The position numbers and the translations under genes are program-made. The notes under the pieces are model-generated. The model searched no databases, had not been told where the DNA came from, and saw nothing but the letters and a program-made list of their open reading frames with translations. Positions 11,202 to 22,390 of a DNA stretch of 64,000 bases are shown piece by piece; within the stretch, counting starts at the first letter, position 1; each line of letters opens with the position of its first letter. The stretch spans positions 1 through 64,000 of the forward strand of contig BLAL01000189.1 of assembly GCA_015698045.1 (NCBI GenBank), in the 5' to 3' direction. Origin of the DNA: Rhizophagus clarus (taxonomy: Eukaryota; Glomeromycota; Glomeromycetes; Glomerales; Glomeraceae).

Positions 11202-14200
11202 CTATAAAAATCGACATCCCATCCTGCAAAAGCTGTTATTAAGTAGCACTGTTAGACGACCCATAAAACCCGATAAATGTTTAAACCATGGCAAACCTTG
11301 AGTCATCGAGCTCTTGATCCAATCAACTTCGGAGTCACGTGAAGTCACGAGATGGGTCGGAGGAGGTAACGAGGAGAAAGGCACATACGACGTGGCAGGC
11401 AAATTAGATGGCCGAGGAGTAGTTTTCAATTTAAGGGTAATGTTCATCACGTCTTCCCATTTACTCTTGTCATAAGTACGCGGATTCCAGATGCGTGTCC
11501 TAAGTTTCTGGATGAAATTATTATGTATCGCAGCTACGACTTTCATAGCGGACGGCCTGGGAATGGATAAGTCGACAAATAAGTCAATAAACATGGCAGG
11601 TAAACAGCCTCGGATGAGCGCGTAAGAGGACCAGTTAGAGGAAGAAATGGTCCAACAAGAAAGAGAAGAGAGTTTCCTGAGCAAGGGTGTAGGGTCTTGA
11701 TCAGCCATTTCAGCAGCATCACGAAGCTTAGAGAAGAGGTGATTTTGATAAGATTGCAATATTTGATGCATGACAGAGCGGCGTTTAGAGCAGAGGATCA
11801 AGTGCATCAAGTCCTCCATACGATCACGACACGAATGGCATGTAAGAAGATCGATATAGAGATCGGAACGGGTGACTTTTAACTTTTCCAGGAGAGGCAA
11901 GTCATCGAGGAAGAGTTTAAACTTGAAGGTGTAATGTCTTGCGGCGTGAGAAGCCTGGAAGGAAGCATCATGAGCCGGGGAAAAATTAAGAGTGAACCAG
12001 GTAAGATCCCAGTCCACAACATAGTCGTCGCTGTCAAACAGGCAATATACAAATTGAAAACGTTTGAGAGATAAAAGGTCCTTCAAAAAGGTGGCCTGGA
12101 AGTGGAGCTTGAAGAGCCGCCTGGGATTAGATTCACAAACCACATTGTTATACACCAGGCGGACAGGATGCGAGAAAGTGTAAGCGTCCACGGGCAACAG
12201 AGGAGCCGTATCAGAGTGATGAGTGGAATTCGCGAGAGAATCAGCAAATTCATTCCAGTAATTGCCATCATGACCTTTGACTTTAACGGGAAAGACCGCG
12301 AGACTTTTGGTATGAACAAGTCGCTCAATAGAAGCCCACAGCTCAAAGTTGGTGGTTTTGTAAAATAAACGACTATTAGTATAAGTGGAGGAGACACATA
12401 AATTCAAACCATCAATGGCAGCTTGAGAATCCGTGTAAATAGTAACAGCAGAATCAGCCGGGGTGACGCTTAAAGCAGCATAAATTGCAGCAGCTTCATC
12501 TCTGGTAGAAGAGGGCCAGTTCCGTATAGTGCCATGCGCATAAGTAGCAACAGAGTTAAGATATCCAGCGTCAGGAATTATTTGGACCCAGGACCAACCC
12601 ATCGAGACTTCTGGTGTTCCGAGGTTAATCAAAGAACCATCGGTATAATAACGATAGTGAGAGCCTGACGGGAGGGGAACTGATGAAGAAAATGAAAAAT
12701 GACTATCTATAAAGGGAGACACGTTAAGATCATCCGCAATAATAGAGGAAGAAGAGGAAAAATCTGGCAAAAGATCAAGACGCCGATAATAAGGAATAAC
12801 AGAGATACTAAGATCAGCCCAAGTATGAGGAGAAATGACTTCCAAAGTAGATTGACGAATGCGTTCACAATTTGTAGGCAAAATCATGGATCGCAACAAA
12901 GAAAACTTGAAGGTGCAGCGAGGCGGAACGGCAGAATATTTACTAGCCGACGGAAATGGAACATGTGCATCACAGCCTGGACAGGGACGTAGGCGGACAA
13001 CATCACCCGGAGAAGAGAGACAGTCAGATATCCAATGGACAATCACACAGGTATCTTTTTTGGGTTGGACGCTAAGTTGTTTGCCGAAAAGAGGAGCACC
13101 GTTGCCATCAAGCGTGACGAGCCAATGACGATTCTTCTGCGTTGTAGTGGCACCGGGAAGTAAAACAATAGAAGAAGTGACAGAAGGAGGGCGTACATAC
13201 TGATCAGACAACCGATCATGAGAGCCGGGAAGGGTCGTGTGGGCCTGGATGTCCAAGTACCATTTATGAGGGAGGGAACGGCCACGCTTATCCTCAAGTT
13301 GGGCAATATAAGCAGTGCGATAAGCTGTCCAGGAAATGAGATGAGAGCCAGAGGGCGCAATCAATTGCGATAAGTAAAAGAGATGATGTTTCCGGAGGAC
13401 CTTGAGGCAAGCTTTAAAAACCTGCGGGCTCATACACAAATATAAAGGAGTATGACCAGGAAGAGTAAGGTCCGGTAGCGTGGAAGAGAACTGAGCGTGT
13501 TGCAAGCGGAAGGGGGTAGAAACCATGGAGGCAATAGTGCACGCGATATAGTCACATTTAAAAATATTCATGTTGGACCATAAGGACCAATCATCCACCA
13601 TCAAAGGAGAAATAGGAATCAAAAACCTAAACTGTATCAACATTAATCTATAAATAAACAAACGCTGAATAAAAGGTGTAGAAGAATTAGCCATCAAAAA
13701 TAAATTATTAACATGACATTGTGTCAAATGAGAAGATAAATTAATCAAGCCCAAAGCTTGGGAAAGATAAAGTATGGGATTGGGGAGAGAACGGGAAAAG
13801 TTAGCCTTATGCTTGACGAGAGAGCGTACGGAACGTGTAGCAGCATAACAATCCGATGCTGAAAGATGGGTAACTTGCATGCGGTACTCGAGTTTAGGAA
13901 TGAGCACCGAGTTATACAGGTAAACCACTTGTTTAGCAGAGAGCTTGGCCGGACGAAGAGTGGCGGCGAACGAATTACATTCACTGGCGATTTGTTTCCT
14001 GACAAAATCACGAGAGCCTTTAATATTAAACCATACCCCTAAAAAGCGAAAGGAAGAAGTAATAGAAAGAGGGGTAACGGAGATGGAAGAAATATCGTTC
14101 AAAGACGATAAGGATAAGTGAAAATCCACAGGGAGAATAGTGGAAGTGGTGGTTAAAGGCAATGAATTTGATATCAAGACATATTTTTGATGGTTGGCAG

Positions 14201-16838
14201 AAGTATTGTTCAATGAATAGAATTCTTCAGTAATTGATAACATATGTTCCAGTCCAGCCTTCGATGAAGAAATAAGAGTGGAATCATCCATAAAGACCAG
14301 ATTGTTGATAGAAATATCAGGAATAGAGACCGTGTCGGCGGAAAGTAAGGATGGGGATCGTAAGACATAAGGATCCAACATCTCAGATTTCAAAACAGTC
14401 AGGAGAGGATCGATGTAGATGACCCATAAGAGCGGGGAAATCACTTCGCCTTGGTCTATACCGATGCGAACCCGGTAGGAGGAAGTCTCACCGTGGGCAG
14501 TGAACACCCAATTTGAACGGTTCATAAAAAGAGATAAGATAAGCGTAATAGCGGTCGCAGGTAAACAAATGCGTTCCAGAGCGAATTTCAGCATAGTCAA
14601 ATTGACAGAATCAAAGGCTTTAGAAATGTCTTGCGATAAAATCCAGAGAGGAGAATTGGTGTGATTGGCATCATGAATGATGGACTCAAGAGTGATGATT
14701 GGATCACGGCAGGTACCTCCTGGTAGTCCCGCAAAATTGCCCCCTTTAAGAACACTGTGGGTAGCTAGAACGGTAGACAATCAGTTGTAAAAAAGCTTGA
14801 CAAAGGCTTTCCGGATAACTTCCAGAAGTGTGATGGGACGGGTATTTTTTAATTGGCATCGCCATTCGTGCGGCTTGGGGATGGGAAAAACCATAGCTTG
14901 CCGCCAGAGATCAGGAATGTCAGCAGTATCAAAACATTTACGGATCAGTATCAAGAGTAGAGAGTTGGCGGTAGGTCCCAAATGTTTGAGCATTTCATAG
15001 GTAATCATGGAAGGGCCGGGAGCCTTGCCATTAGGCATAGAAGAAACCGTAGAGAGCCATTCCTCTAAGGAAGGGGGAGACAATAGGGAACTATAAATAT
15101 CAGGAGAAACAGAGTCCATGGGTAAATACGCAGAGCGCCAACGGTCAGGCAGAGCGGATATGTGCGAAGGTGGGGAGGATTTGATAGGAACAGCATTTTG
15201 AAAGTGTTTAACCACAGCATCAGAGATGTCCTTTGGATCCGTCAACAATTGAGGAGTGGTAGGATGATCAATAAAGACACGATCCAAAACGATGCAACGA
15301 CGTGAGCGAGAAAGCGCTGAGCTTATAAATGAAGAAATGTCAGTATCAAAATTCTGGTCGCGAGACGCCAAATGAGCCTTAATGGAAGAGTCTTGAAATT
15401 CTTTTTCTTTCAAAAGATGTAAGCCTCTTAACAAAGAAGAGGCACGTGAAAGAGTACTGTATAAAGAATTAAAATTATCCGTCCGACAAGAAAGTAAAGT
15501 TGAAGGTAAAACAGGGATGGAAGAAAAGATTGATTTATACAAATTAAATATATTATTTAATCTGATCAAATAGCCAGACCATTTACGGTCATGGGAAGAA
15601 GAAAGGGTATGTGGATATTTACGTAATAATCTAACAGAGTGAAGAACGCGATTAAGGAAGCGATAATGCTGTATTAAGGTTTCTAAATCTTTAGGGATTT
15701 TTGGGGTGTGGTCATTACCAACAGTACGTGCGGGTAGGATAGCATTGGCACCAGCAATAATGCTAGTGTGTAAATATTCACACATACGATTGACGTGCCA
15801 AGAAGCAAATACAACGGGAGAGATATTACACAGATTGTCAACATGGGCAGAAAAGTCCTCCCATTGCGAGGGGGTAACCGAGTCAAAGGAAAATATACGA
15901 CGAGAACGTCGATGAAGCTGCCGAGCACGTGCTGGCTTGAGAGAAGAAGATAAAAAGGAAGAATCATAATAAGTAATAACAGGATTATGATCTGAAAGGC
16001 TAAGATCACGCACGTCAAAAATGACAGAGGTGAGTAAAAATCGTTTAAGAAGGGGACAAGACCAGACATAATCAATGCGGGAAATAATATCCGCATGATG
16101 AAAGGTGCCCAAAGATGTAGAAGAGAAATTAACAGGGGTAAAGTCAACATATCCATTTGATAAAAGAAAATTAAAAAGACGATGGATACGTTTGGAGGCG
16201 ATTTGAGGTTGATTGAAAAATATAGGGTAGAATTGATCAAGGTGCATATTAAAATCGCCACAAACTGCGTGGTGAAAACCTAGTCGTTTAGCATCTGACA
16301 GGGCGGAAATAAGGAGGTCGATAGTTTCATCGCGTAAGGATTGATCAGAAGGAGGAGGGATATAAATAACAAAAATTCGAAGCTTAATGTTTCCTTTAAA
16401 GTATAGGTCAACAGAAAGCAAGCGTGATGAAAGTGAAATATAAGTGTGAACATGAGAAGCCAAAGAATTTTCAATAAAAAGAGAAACACCCCCGGAAGAA
16501 CGAACATGTTGGGAGGTATCCAAAACAGAGGAAAAAACAGTATAATTAGAAAGTCTTTTAGACAAAAAGTGTAATTGTTTAGGATGTAAGTGAGTGTCAA
16601 CGACCCCACCTAAAGAGATGTGTTTGAGGGAAAAGAAATCATTTAATAACTCGATCTTATTCTGTGAAAACATCTTAAGACCGTTAATGTTGAGAGAAGA
16701 AATATTAAAGGAATTACAAGGGGAGAACGAAGGAGAGATAGAAGAAAATAAAGAATCTTGCAAGGTAAGGTTATCAATGTCTATGGGGTTGGGGGGATTG
16801 CGTACAAAAGAGTCGTAATCAAAATTATTGTCCGTCAT
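11202..16838 (-). pseudogene. LINE copy C ORF2: APE endonuclease, reverse transcriptase, RNase H; single stop
   Basis: A frame of 1879 codons from ATG at 16838 to the stop at 11202, interrupted only by TGA at 14781-14783, where copy B has TGC (Cys in FYNCLS). Residues 1-270 are an APE-type endonuclease (SSLNINGLK, CGDFNMHLDQ, RIDYVWSCP, SDHNPVI). Residues about 590-900 are the RT, with GGNFAGLPGG, SQDISKAFDS, GIDQGEVISPLLW and the catalytic box VFMDD in place of the usual YxDD. Near residues 1360-1500 lies an RNase H domain (YYTDGSLIN, then a Glu in RDEAAAIYAAL, then IYTDSQAAIDGL, then NEFADSLAN), giving the expected D-E-D-D set. A long C-terminal tail follows. The stop falls inside the RT, so the copy is probably inactive as sequenced. 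Confidence 0.92.
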
Positions 16839-16887
16839 TATAGCACTATGATAAGATTAGACGGGGAAGGTATAAGAAGGAGAACAA

Positions 16888-19020
16888 TTAATTAGAACCA
16901 GCTTTATCAGCTGAGTCCGAGGAAGATGAAGAGGAAGCAATGGATCCAATAAAGCCGCTAATAGAGTTGGCTAGCATATCCAGTTTATTTTCAATAGCTG
17001 AATGCTTCGCATTAATGGCTTAAATTTCGTCGTAAGTTTGGGTGGAGGGGGGAGCCATATGAGAAGTAGAAGACAATGAGGAGATATCAGGGATATCAAC
17101 GGGAGCGGAGATGGGAGCTCTAACTGGTCGCGAAGGAATGAAACCAGGAGAAAGGGGGTTGAGGGTCATTTGTACGGGTGAAACAGCGGGGCGAGGAGAG
17201 ACCTGCTTAACAGTAGGAGCAGGAGCAGGTATAGCCGGTACATCTATGAGCATCTCAGAAGTCTGATTAGCGGTTGGGTTGTCAGGCGGGGGCAGCAAAC
17301 CAAGGTGTTGCTCAATACGACTCATACGTCTATCGTTGAGTTCTAAGGCTGTGATACGATCCCGAACGTCAGCCATGTCTTGTTGGAGAGATTTCAACAA
17401 GGATAAAATATTAGCAACCTCGTGAGGAGACATAGTAGTAGCTTGATTGGGTGTTGAGAGAGGAGGGGGAGAACGTACGACCGTAGAAAAGGATACTGAA
17501 CGATCTCGTTTATCATTGGATTTAGAGTGATCCCGGTGAGGATTGTTATTAAGTCGGGTGTTAACCAAGGGTTTTTGTGGTTGGGAGGATTGAGAGTTAC
17601 CAGGACCTTTTGACCGCAAGCGCGAACGAGAACCTGAGCGTGAACGCTCTTTAGTTCTGGTAGGTTGGTTGATATTGAATCGTTCTTTAAGGGCAGCCAC
17701 CGGGTTCCGTCCCCTAGGACGACCTCGATCTTGGCGGCTTGGGCACTGAGAGGGGGCACAGCCTAATTTACCACATCTGTGGCAAAGTTTATTGGTATTG
17801 TCAGGGAGGTTCCATTGTAATGTATGGCCTCGGAAACCAATGATTTGTTCCATAGCGGCATCCATGGTTTCTTGAGAGTTGAACGTGACATAAGCCCAAC
17901 GTTTGGGTTTATAGGAATTCAGGGAAAGGGGAACGTTGACAGCCTTAGCACCAAGATCTCTTGTGAGGGGAGCCAGGTCGATATCCTTGGTGTTAGGAGG
18001 TAATTGCGTGAGCGTAGCAACAAAAGCTCGGCGGGAGGATTTCTGATCGACTGTGTAATGACACGGAGTCACCCGAAGGCAGGTGGAGAAGCAGTAAACG
18101 GCCCATTGGGTGTCAAAGCGAGTGATAGAAAGGGCAGAATCATAGACAATTCTGGCTTGTTGTACTTTGGCATTTTTCCTGGAGTAAACTCGACAGGATT
18201 GGATGTTACCGAATTTCTTGAAATAAGACATGATATTGTCTTTAGTTAAGAAGAAAGGAATATCAGTAACTTGGATGGCTCGGAGATCCTCATCACTTCG
18301 GAGCTGTTTAGGATCGTGGGCATGGAATACAAGATCCGGGAACTGTTGGTGAGCAGCACCAACGCAGGCATCACGGGCCTCCTTGGATTGGAAATGAATA
18401 ATGAGGCGTTTGGCATCACCAGAACCAGTCATTCTAGCTTTACCAGTGTACGATTCGTACATTTCTAAAAAGGTATTGTTGACGGCATCAATCAATGCCT
18501 TATTGGTAGTGAAGTTCTTTAAGGTTTCAGGGGCTGAGTTGGGGGCAGCCGCAGCTTGAAAATCATTTCTGTCGATGGAGAAGGTTGGAGATTGAACAAG
18601 GAATTGATCAGCCGGAGGATCAATTTCAGTAGCCTCATCAGGCGACGCGTTAAGGGGGGATGCAGGAGTCGTTGTTCTAGCATGCATGGACGCGTTGAGT
18701 CTATCAGACGTGTTATCGTTAGGCGCAGAAAGAGCCGCAGCCATATTCGGGTGGGAGGAGAGAGAAGTAGAAGCAGTATTATTTTCTTGAGGGGAAGAAG
18801 CAAGAACTTCAACACCAGCGTCAACCGCTGTATCGGCGATGATATCTTCATCCATAGCTTGTTCGGAGATAGTTCTAGAGCGTTTTTGCTGGACAGTGTT
18901 TTCACCGTCAGAATCAGAGTTATCAGAGGTGTTATTAGTATTTCTTCGTTCTTGGCGGCTGGCCTTCCTACTATTAGGATTAAAGGAGCCGCGGCCTCAT
19001 CTAGCAACGTTATTAGGCAT
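16888..19020 (-). pseudogene. LINE copy C ORF1, two nonsense codons
   Basis: Frame from ATG at 19020 to TAA at 16888-16890, about 710 codons. Two internal stops: codon 8 is TGA where copies A and B have CGA (Arg), and near 17020 TAA stands where copy B has CAA (Gln in DEIQAIN). Both are C-to-T changes on the coding strand. Otherwise the frame is open, with the RRM-like region (DIPFFLTKDNIMSYFKKFGN), a second RRM-like region (PKRWAYVTFNSQETMDAAM), the knuckle CHRCGKLGCAPSQC near 17770 and an Arg/Ser tract near 17640. An RNA-binding, particle-forming role is inferred from family knowledge. Confidence 0.88.
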
Positions 19021-19124
19021 ATTCGAGGACTTTTGGATAGGGAAAACTATAAGTTTTTATGAAAAAGTGTTAGCTAAAAAAATGGACAGAGTGATCAGCG
19101 GAAAAAGGAGCGCAGATCGTTTTT

Positions 19125-19139
19125 AGAATTTAAATTCAA
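19125..19139. repeat. 15-bp repeat at the outer (5') border of the LINE cluster
   Basis: Third occurrence of AGAATTTAAATTCAA, here followed by non-LINE DNA (ATTAACTAATCC…). Between it and the conserved LINE 5' end the number of extra bases differs at each junction (TT, TTC and TTTTT after GATCG), as expected if LINE 5' junctions carry untemplated bases and the 15-mer is target DNA. Confidence 0.75.
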
Positions 19140-19166
19140 ATTAACTAATCCATTTAATTGAATCAG

Positions 19167-19581
19167 AATAAATAGAATATTTCGTACGAGGGTTTCTGGG
19201 CAACAGTGCAGCCAAAAGTGGAGGAGCTTCATCAGGGATTACTATGTAAGTAAATAAATAAAATTACATTCATATAAATTAAATGTATTTATCGAATATT
19301 CAAATTGATTTTGATATTTAGAACTATGTCCTTTATCGTAATAGAAATCCTGAGCAGCGGCTGTGGACGCGTACTGGCCAAAGATATTATCGCGAATTTA
19401 GAACGAGATTTTGGGAGAGGCCGGGTAATTATACTATAATAAAATTTATAATTAATATTTACGTTCATGTTTTAAATTTGATAAATTTGATCAATTTTGG
19501 TCACGCATGATGATTGTAGGAGAAGGAGAAACTTACCTATGTATCGTAGAAGATAATTATTTTTATTTTTTTATTTATTAA
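19167..19581 (+). pseudogene. Myb/SANT-like DNA-binding gene, 3' exons
   Basis: Three short exons with good splice borders join in one frame: 19167-19245 (donor GTAAGT), 19322-19424 (acceptor TTTAG, donor GTAATT) and 19520-19581 (acceptor TTGTAG, ends TAA). The joined product reads …INRIFRTRVSG, QQCSQKWRSFIRDYY, then NYVLYRNRNPEQRLW and TGQRYYREFRTRFWERPG. A QCxxKW helix, then DYxN and a final YYxEF…FW block, is the layout of Myb/SANT-like (trihelix-type) DNA-binding domains. The frame has a stop just upstream of 19160, so 19167 looks like an internal exon start. No upstream exon is seen before the LINE cluster 27 bp away, so the 5' part is missing, displaced or beyond the LINEs. Family call is moderate; whether it is expressed is unknown. 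Confidence 0.5.
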
Positions 19582-19935
19582 GTGAGTAGTTAAGCCTAGT
19601 CTGTACCAAATATCGGCTGGAGACTCACGTTTTTTTTGGACTGTGACTGATACTAACATCCATGCCATACAGCCTGGGTACTATTTTATAAAATAATAGC
19701 AAACAAGTATCAAATGTGTATTTTTTTATTAAGTTATAATAAAAATTAGAATTTACTTTAATTTTTAACATAAAAATTGTAAATAATAAAAAATTCGTAA
19801 ATAAAAATAAATTTTCTTTCCCAAACTTAAAAGAAAAGGAAAGAAAAGGTGTTTATATTATTTTTGATTATTCAATAATATCACATGCCCCTTGTATACG
19901 TTCTACTGCATACGCAGCTTTAACGATCGAATAGT
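19582..19935. other. Intergenic, no gene seen
   Basis: AT-rich stretch with one more complex segment (about 19595-19680) that could be the 3' UTR of the Myb/SANT-like gene or an old repeat. No open frame or structured RNA was recognised. Confidence 0.5.
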
Positions 19936-20007
19936 AATATTACGCAGGTTTACAATTTCGTAAATTTTTGAAATATTTTAACTGTAATATTACTAAAGAT
20001 GGGTTCT

Positions 20008-20055
20008 CAATTGATTTCCAAAATCCGCAATATTGCGGGTTTTGGAAATCAATTG
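20008..20055. repeat. 48-nt near-perfect palindrome in the left arm of MSKTP element copy 1
   Basis: Runs from CAATTGATTTCC… to …GGAAATCAATTG with the centre between 20031 and 20032 (CAATATTG). Every position pairs with its mirror except 20024/20039, which are T and G and could still wobble-pair in RNA. It lies 14 bp inside the element end. Confidence 0.85.
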
Positions 20056-20362
20056 CGCTTAGTAATTCGCAAACCCGCAAATAATCTGCAAATCCGCAAA
20101 TAATCCGCAAACCTGCAAATAATTTATAGTACCGCAAATAACCTGCAAATAATTTATAGTACCGCAAATAACCCACAAATCTGCAAACCCGCAAATAATC
20201 TGCAAATCTGTATAGTATCACAAATAATCTGCAAATCCGCAAATAATTTACATTATCGCAAATTTGCGAATAAGTGAACAAAATTGTACACTTTTAGTAT
20301 ATAAATAAATTTGGTTATATTTAATTGCGAAGATTAAATTAACATGATTCATAAGTTTACAA

Positions 20363-20654
20363 AATGGACAAAATTGTCTGGAGACGGAAAAAAAAAGTGA
20401 AAAAAAAAGTGGACAAAGTTGTCCAGACGAAAAAAAAGCGAAAAAAAAGTGGACAAAGTTGTCCAGACGAAAAAAAAAAGTGAAAAAAAAGTGGACAAAG
20501 TTGTCCAGACGAAAAAAAAAAAGCAAAAAAAAAGTGGACAAAGTTGTCCAGACGAAAAAAAAAAGTGAAGTAAAAATGGACAAAGTTGTCCAGAGACGAA
20601 AAAAAAGGACAAAGTCGAAAAAAAAGTGGACAAAGTTGTCCAAAACTGAAAAAT
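20363..20654 (-). repeat. Hairpin array GGACAA-N2-TTGTCC, copy 1
   Basis: Seven to eight units of GGACAAAGTTGTCC on the plus strand (GGACAACTTTGTCC on the element's coding strand), spaced about 42 bp by A- or T-rich tracts, each able to form a 6-bp stem. The array begins about 45 bp downstream of the exon donor at 20699, so it sits in the presumed intron. Open frames through it (repeats of LDNFVHFFF) exist in all three frames and are not likely coding. Confidence 0.85.
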
Positions 20655-20699
20655 AGACAGAAACAAAATAAAGGGGAAGGGGACAAAATTATTATATAC

Positions 20700-20939
20700 C
20701 TTATCGATAAATGTAAAATTTGACAACGATTCCTCCAGATCAAAATATATATGACCTTCGTTTTTTTTATATGACATTCTTACTCTATCTTGCTCAAAAG
20801 TACACGAATCAATTTTTTTATCCATCTTTGTCCAAACAAGAGAAAGTGCTGTTGAAATTAAGCTTTCATCGTCGTCAGGTAAATAAACTTTTTTCCCGCG
20901 AATTTTTGAATTGAGAACTGAACAGGGTGTTTTTGACAT
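20700..20939 (-). CDS. MSKTP protein exon, copy 1 (unknown function)
   Basis: Eighty codons from ATG at 20939 to AAG, directly followed by a GTATAT donor at 20699. The protein begins MSKTPCSVLNSKIRGKK; internal landmarks are LPDDDE, STALS, KKIDSCTFEQD and KKNEG, ending NFTFIDK. Compared with the exon at 26780-27019 it has the same length, no gap, and about 52 of 80 identical residues by my count, while surrounding non-coding DNA is unrelated except for the hairpin array. That pattern suggests selection on the protein. I do not recognise the family and see no clear downstream exon before the element end. It could be the first exon of an element-encoded gene or a captured host exon. Confidence 0.6.
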
Positions 20940-22150
20940 TTCTAATATATTTATTCAATATTTTAAAAGCTGATACTTTATTTTTTATTTTTAAAATGAA
21001 GAGGGAAGAAAGCAATTGGGGTACTAAAAACTGTAAAAACTGATATTTATTTAATTGATCAAATAATAACATTTGATAACGTGATTGTTTTGATACGTAA
21101 TTGTATATTGTGATACGTTTGATAGAATGAGTTTTGATACAATGATATATATAATTGTTAAAATAATGTATTGATTATGGCTGAATAATCTGATATATTA
21201 TTATTATTTTAATTGGATTTTGGAAATAATATTCCCGTATTCTGGCGAGAAAATTTTTTTTCGCTTCGGTGGGAATATTTTACAAAAAAAAATGATCATG
21301 TGAAGATGATCTACAGTCAATCATAATTTTTGAGATTATTCAGATTATTTGCGGATTATTTGCAGATTTGCGGATTATTTGTGATTGCGGATTTGCAAAT
21401 AATTATTCTTCAAAATCCGCAATGTTCCGCAATATCGCAAATCGCAATTAATCCGCAATTAGGGTATTGCAGACACATCTTTAAATATTACGCAGGTTTA
21501 CAGTCTCGTAAATTTTTGAAATATTTTAACTGTAATATTACGTAAGTTTACAGTCTCGTAAATTTTCGAAATATTTCAACCATAATATTACGCAGGTTTA
21601 CAGTCTCATAAATTTTTGAAATATTTTAACCATAATATTATGCAGGTTTACAGTCTTGTAAATTTTTGAAATATTTTATTCGTAATATTACGCAAGTTTA
21701 CAGCCTCATAAATTTTCAAAATATTTTAACCATAATATTACGCAGGTTTACAGTTTCGTAAATTTTCAAAATATTTTAACCGTAATATTACGCAGGTTTA
21801 CAGTTTCGTAAATTTTCAAAATATTTTGATCGTAATATTACGCAGGTTTACAGTCTCGTAAATTTTTGAAATATTTTAACCGTAATATTACACAGGTTTA
21901 CAGTTTCATAAATTTTCAAAATATTTCAACTGTAATATTACGCAGGTTTACAGTTTTGTAAATTTGCAGAATATTTTGACTGTAATATTGCGTAAATCTT
22001 ACGATATTGAAAACTTGCGTAATATTTTGACCGTAATATCACATAAATCTTACAAAATTGTAAACTTATGTAATATTTCAAAATTTTTTGAAATATTATG
22101 TCATAAACTTTCGTAAACTTACAAAATCGTAAACTTACGTAATTTTTCAC

Positions 22151-22390
22151 TCTATAAAATTTCCTGATGTACTAATAACTGCAATAATATTCAAAGTAAA
22201 TCTTTTAAATCTGGTTACTCTACTAAGTTACTTAAAAATTGATTAGTATTCTAAGATAGATATAAAACATTTGATAGCTGAACTGAAAACATTATTAGAA
22301 CATTATATTGTCATACTTTGTATTTGCTTTATATAATATTTTTATTTTATTAGATCATAAAATTTTTCTTTTTTTTTGTTTTTCTTATAC
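22151..22390. other. AT-rich spacer, nothing recognised
   Basis: Between the satellite and the next inverted-repeat element. Homopolymer-rich with no coding potential. Confidence 0.6.

Larger units (their letters stand above)
10946..19124 (-). mobile_element. LINE copy C, full length, nearly intact
   Basis: A copy of 8179 bp on the minus strand with 5' end near 19124, ORF1 19020-16888, ORF2 16838-11202 and a 3' UTR to 10946. It is the youngest-looking copy: ORF2 is one continuous frame broken by a single nonsense codon, and ORF1 has two nonsense codons and no visible frameshift. The domain content (APE endonuclease, RT and RNase H in ORF2; RRM-like plus knuckle ORF1) fits the I/Tad1 side of LINE classification. 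The 5' flank is the only non-LINE border of the cluster seen in the window. Confidence 0.93.
19994..21483 (-). mobile_element. MSKTP element copy 1 (inverted-repeat DNA element, 8-bp TSD)
   Basis: A 1490-bp insertion flanked by the direct repeat AATATTAC (19986-19993 and 21484-21491). The ends are imperfect inverted repeats: the left begins TAAAGATGGGTTCTCAAT and the right, reverse-complemented, TAAAGATGTGTCTGCAAT. Both arms carry many copies of a motif near CCGCAAATAAT in opposite orientation. Inside, on the minus strand, are a conserved 80-codon exon (20939-20700) and an array of short hairpins. An 8-bp duplication suits hAT-like and some other DNA transposons. No transposase is recognised, so it is either non-autonomous or of an unknown type. 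A second copy lies at 26496-27636. Confidence 0.85.
19936..22150. repeat. 50-bp satellite array, interrupted at 19994-21483
   Basis: Units begin TTACGCAGGTTTACAG and recur at exactly 50-bp steps: 19940 and 19990, then 21488, 21538, 21588, 21638, 21688, 21738, 21788, 21838, 21888, 21938 and 21988, with decayed units to about 22150. Units differ by a few substitutions. Two units lie left and the rest right of the inserted mobile element, and removing the insert restores the 50-bp register, so the array is older than the element. Weak open frames inside it are by-products of the repeat. Confidence 0.9.

Noticed and set aside
20363-20654. Possible CRISPR-like repeat array
   Set aside because: Spacers are homopolymer A/T and not unique, and the context is eukaryotic.
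20349-20939. Long minus-strand frame continuing from the MSKTP exon through the hairpin array (LDNFVHFFF repeats)
   Set aside because: All three frames stay open through the array because of its T-rich repeat, the exon ends at a conserved donor, and copy 2 stops two codons after that point.
21938-22150. 70-codon frame in the satellite
   Set aside because: It is only a reading of the 50-bp repeat.
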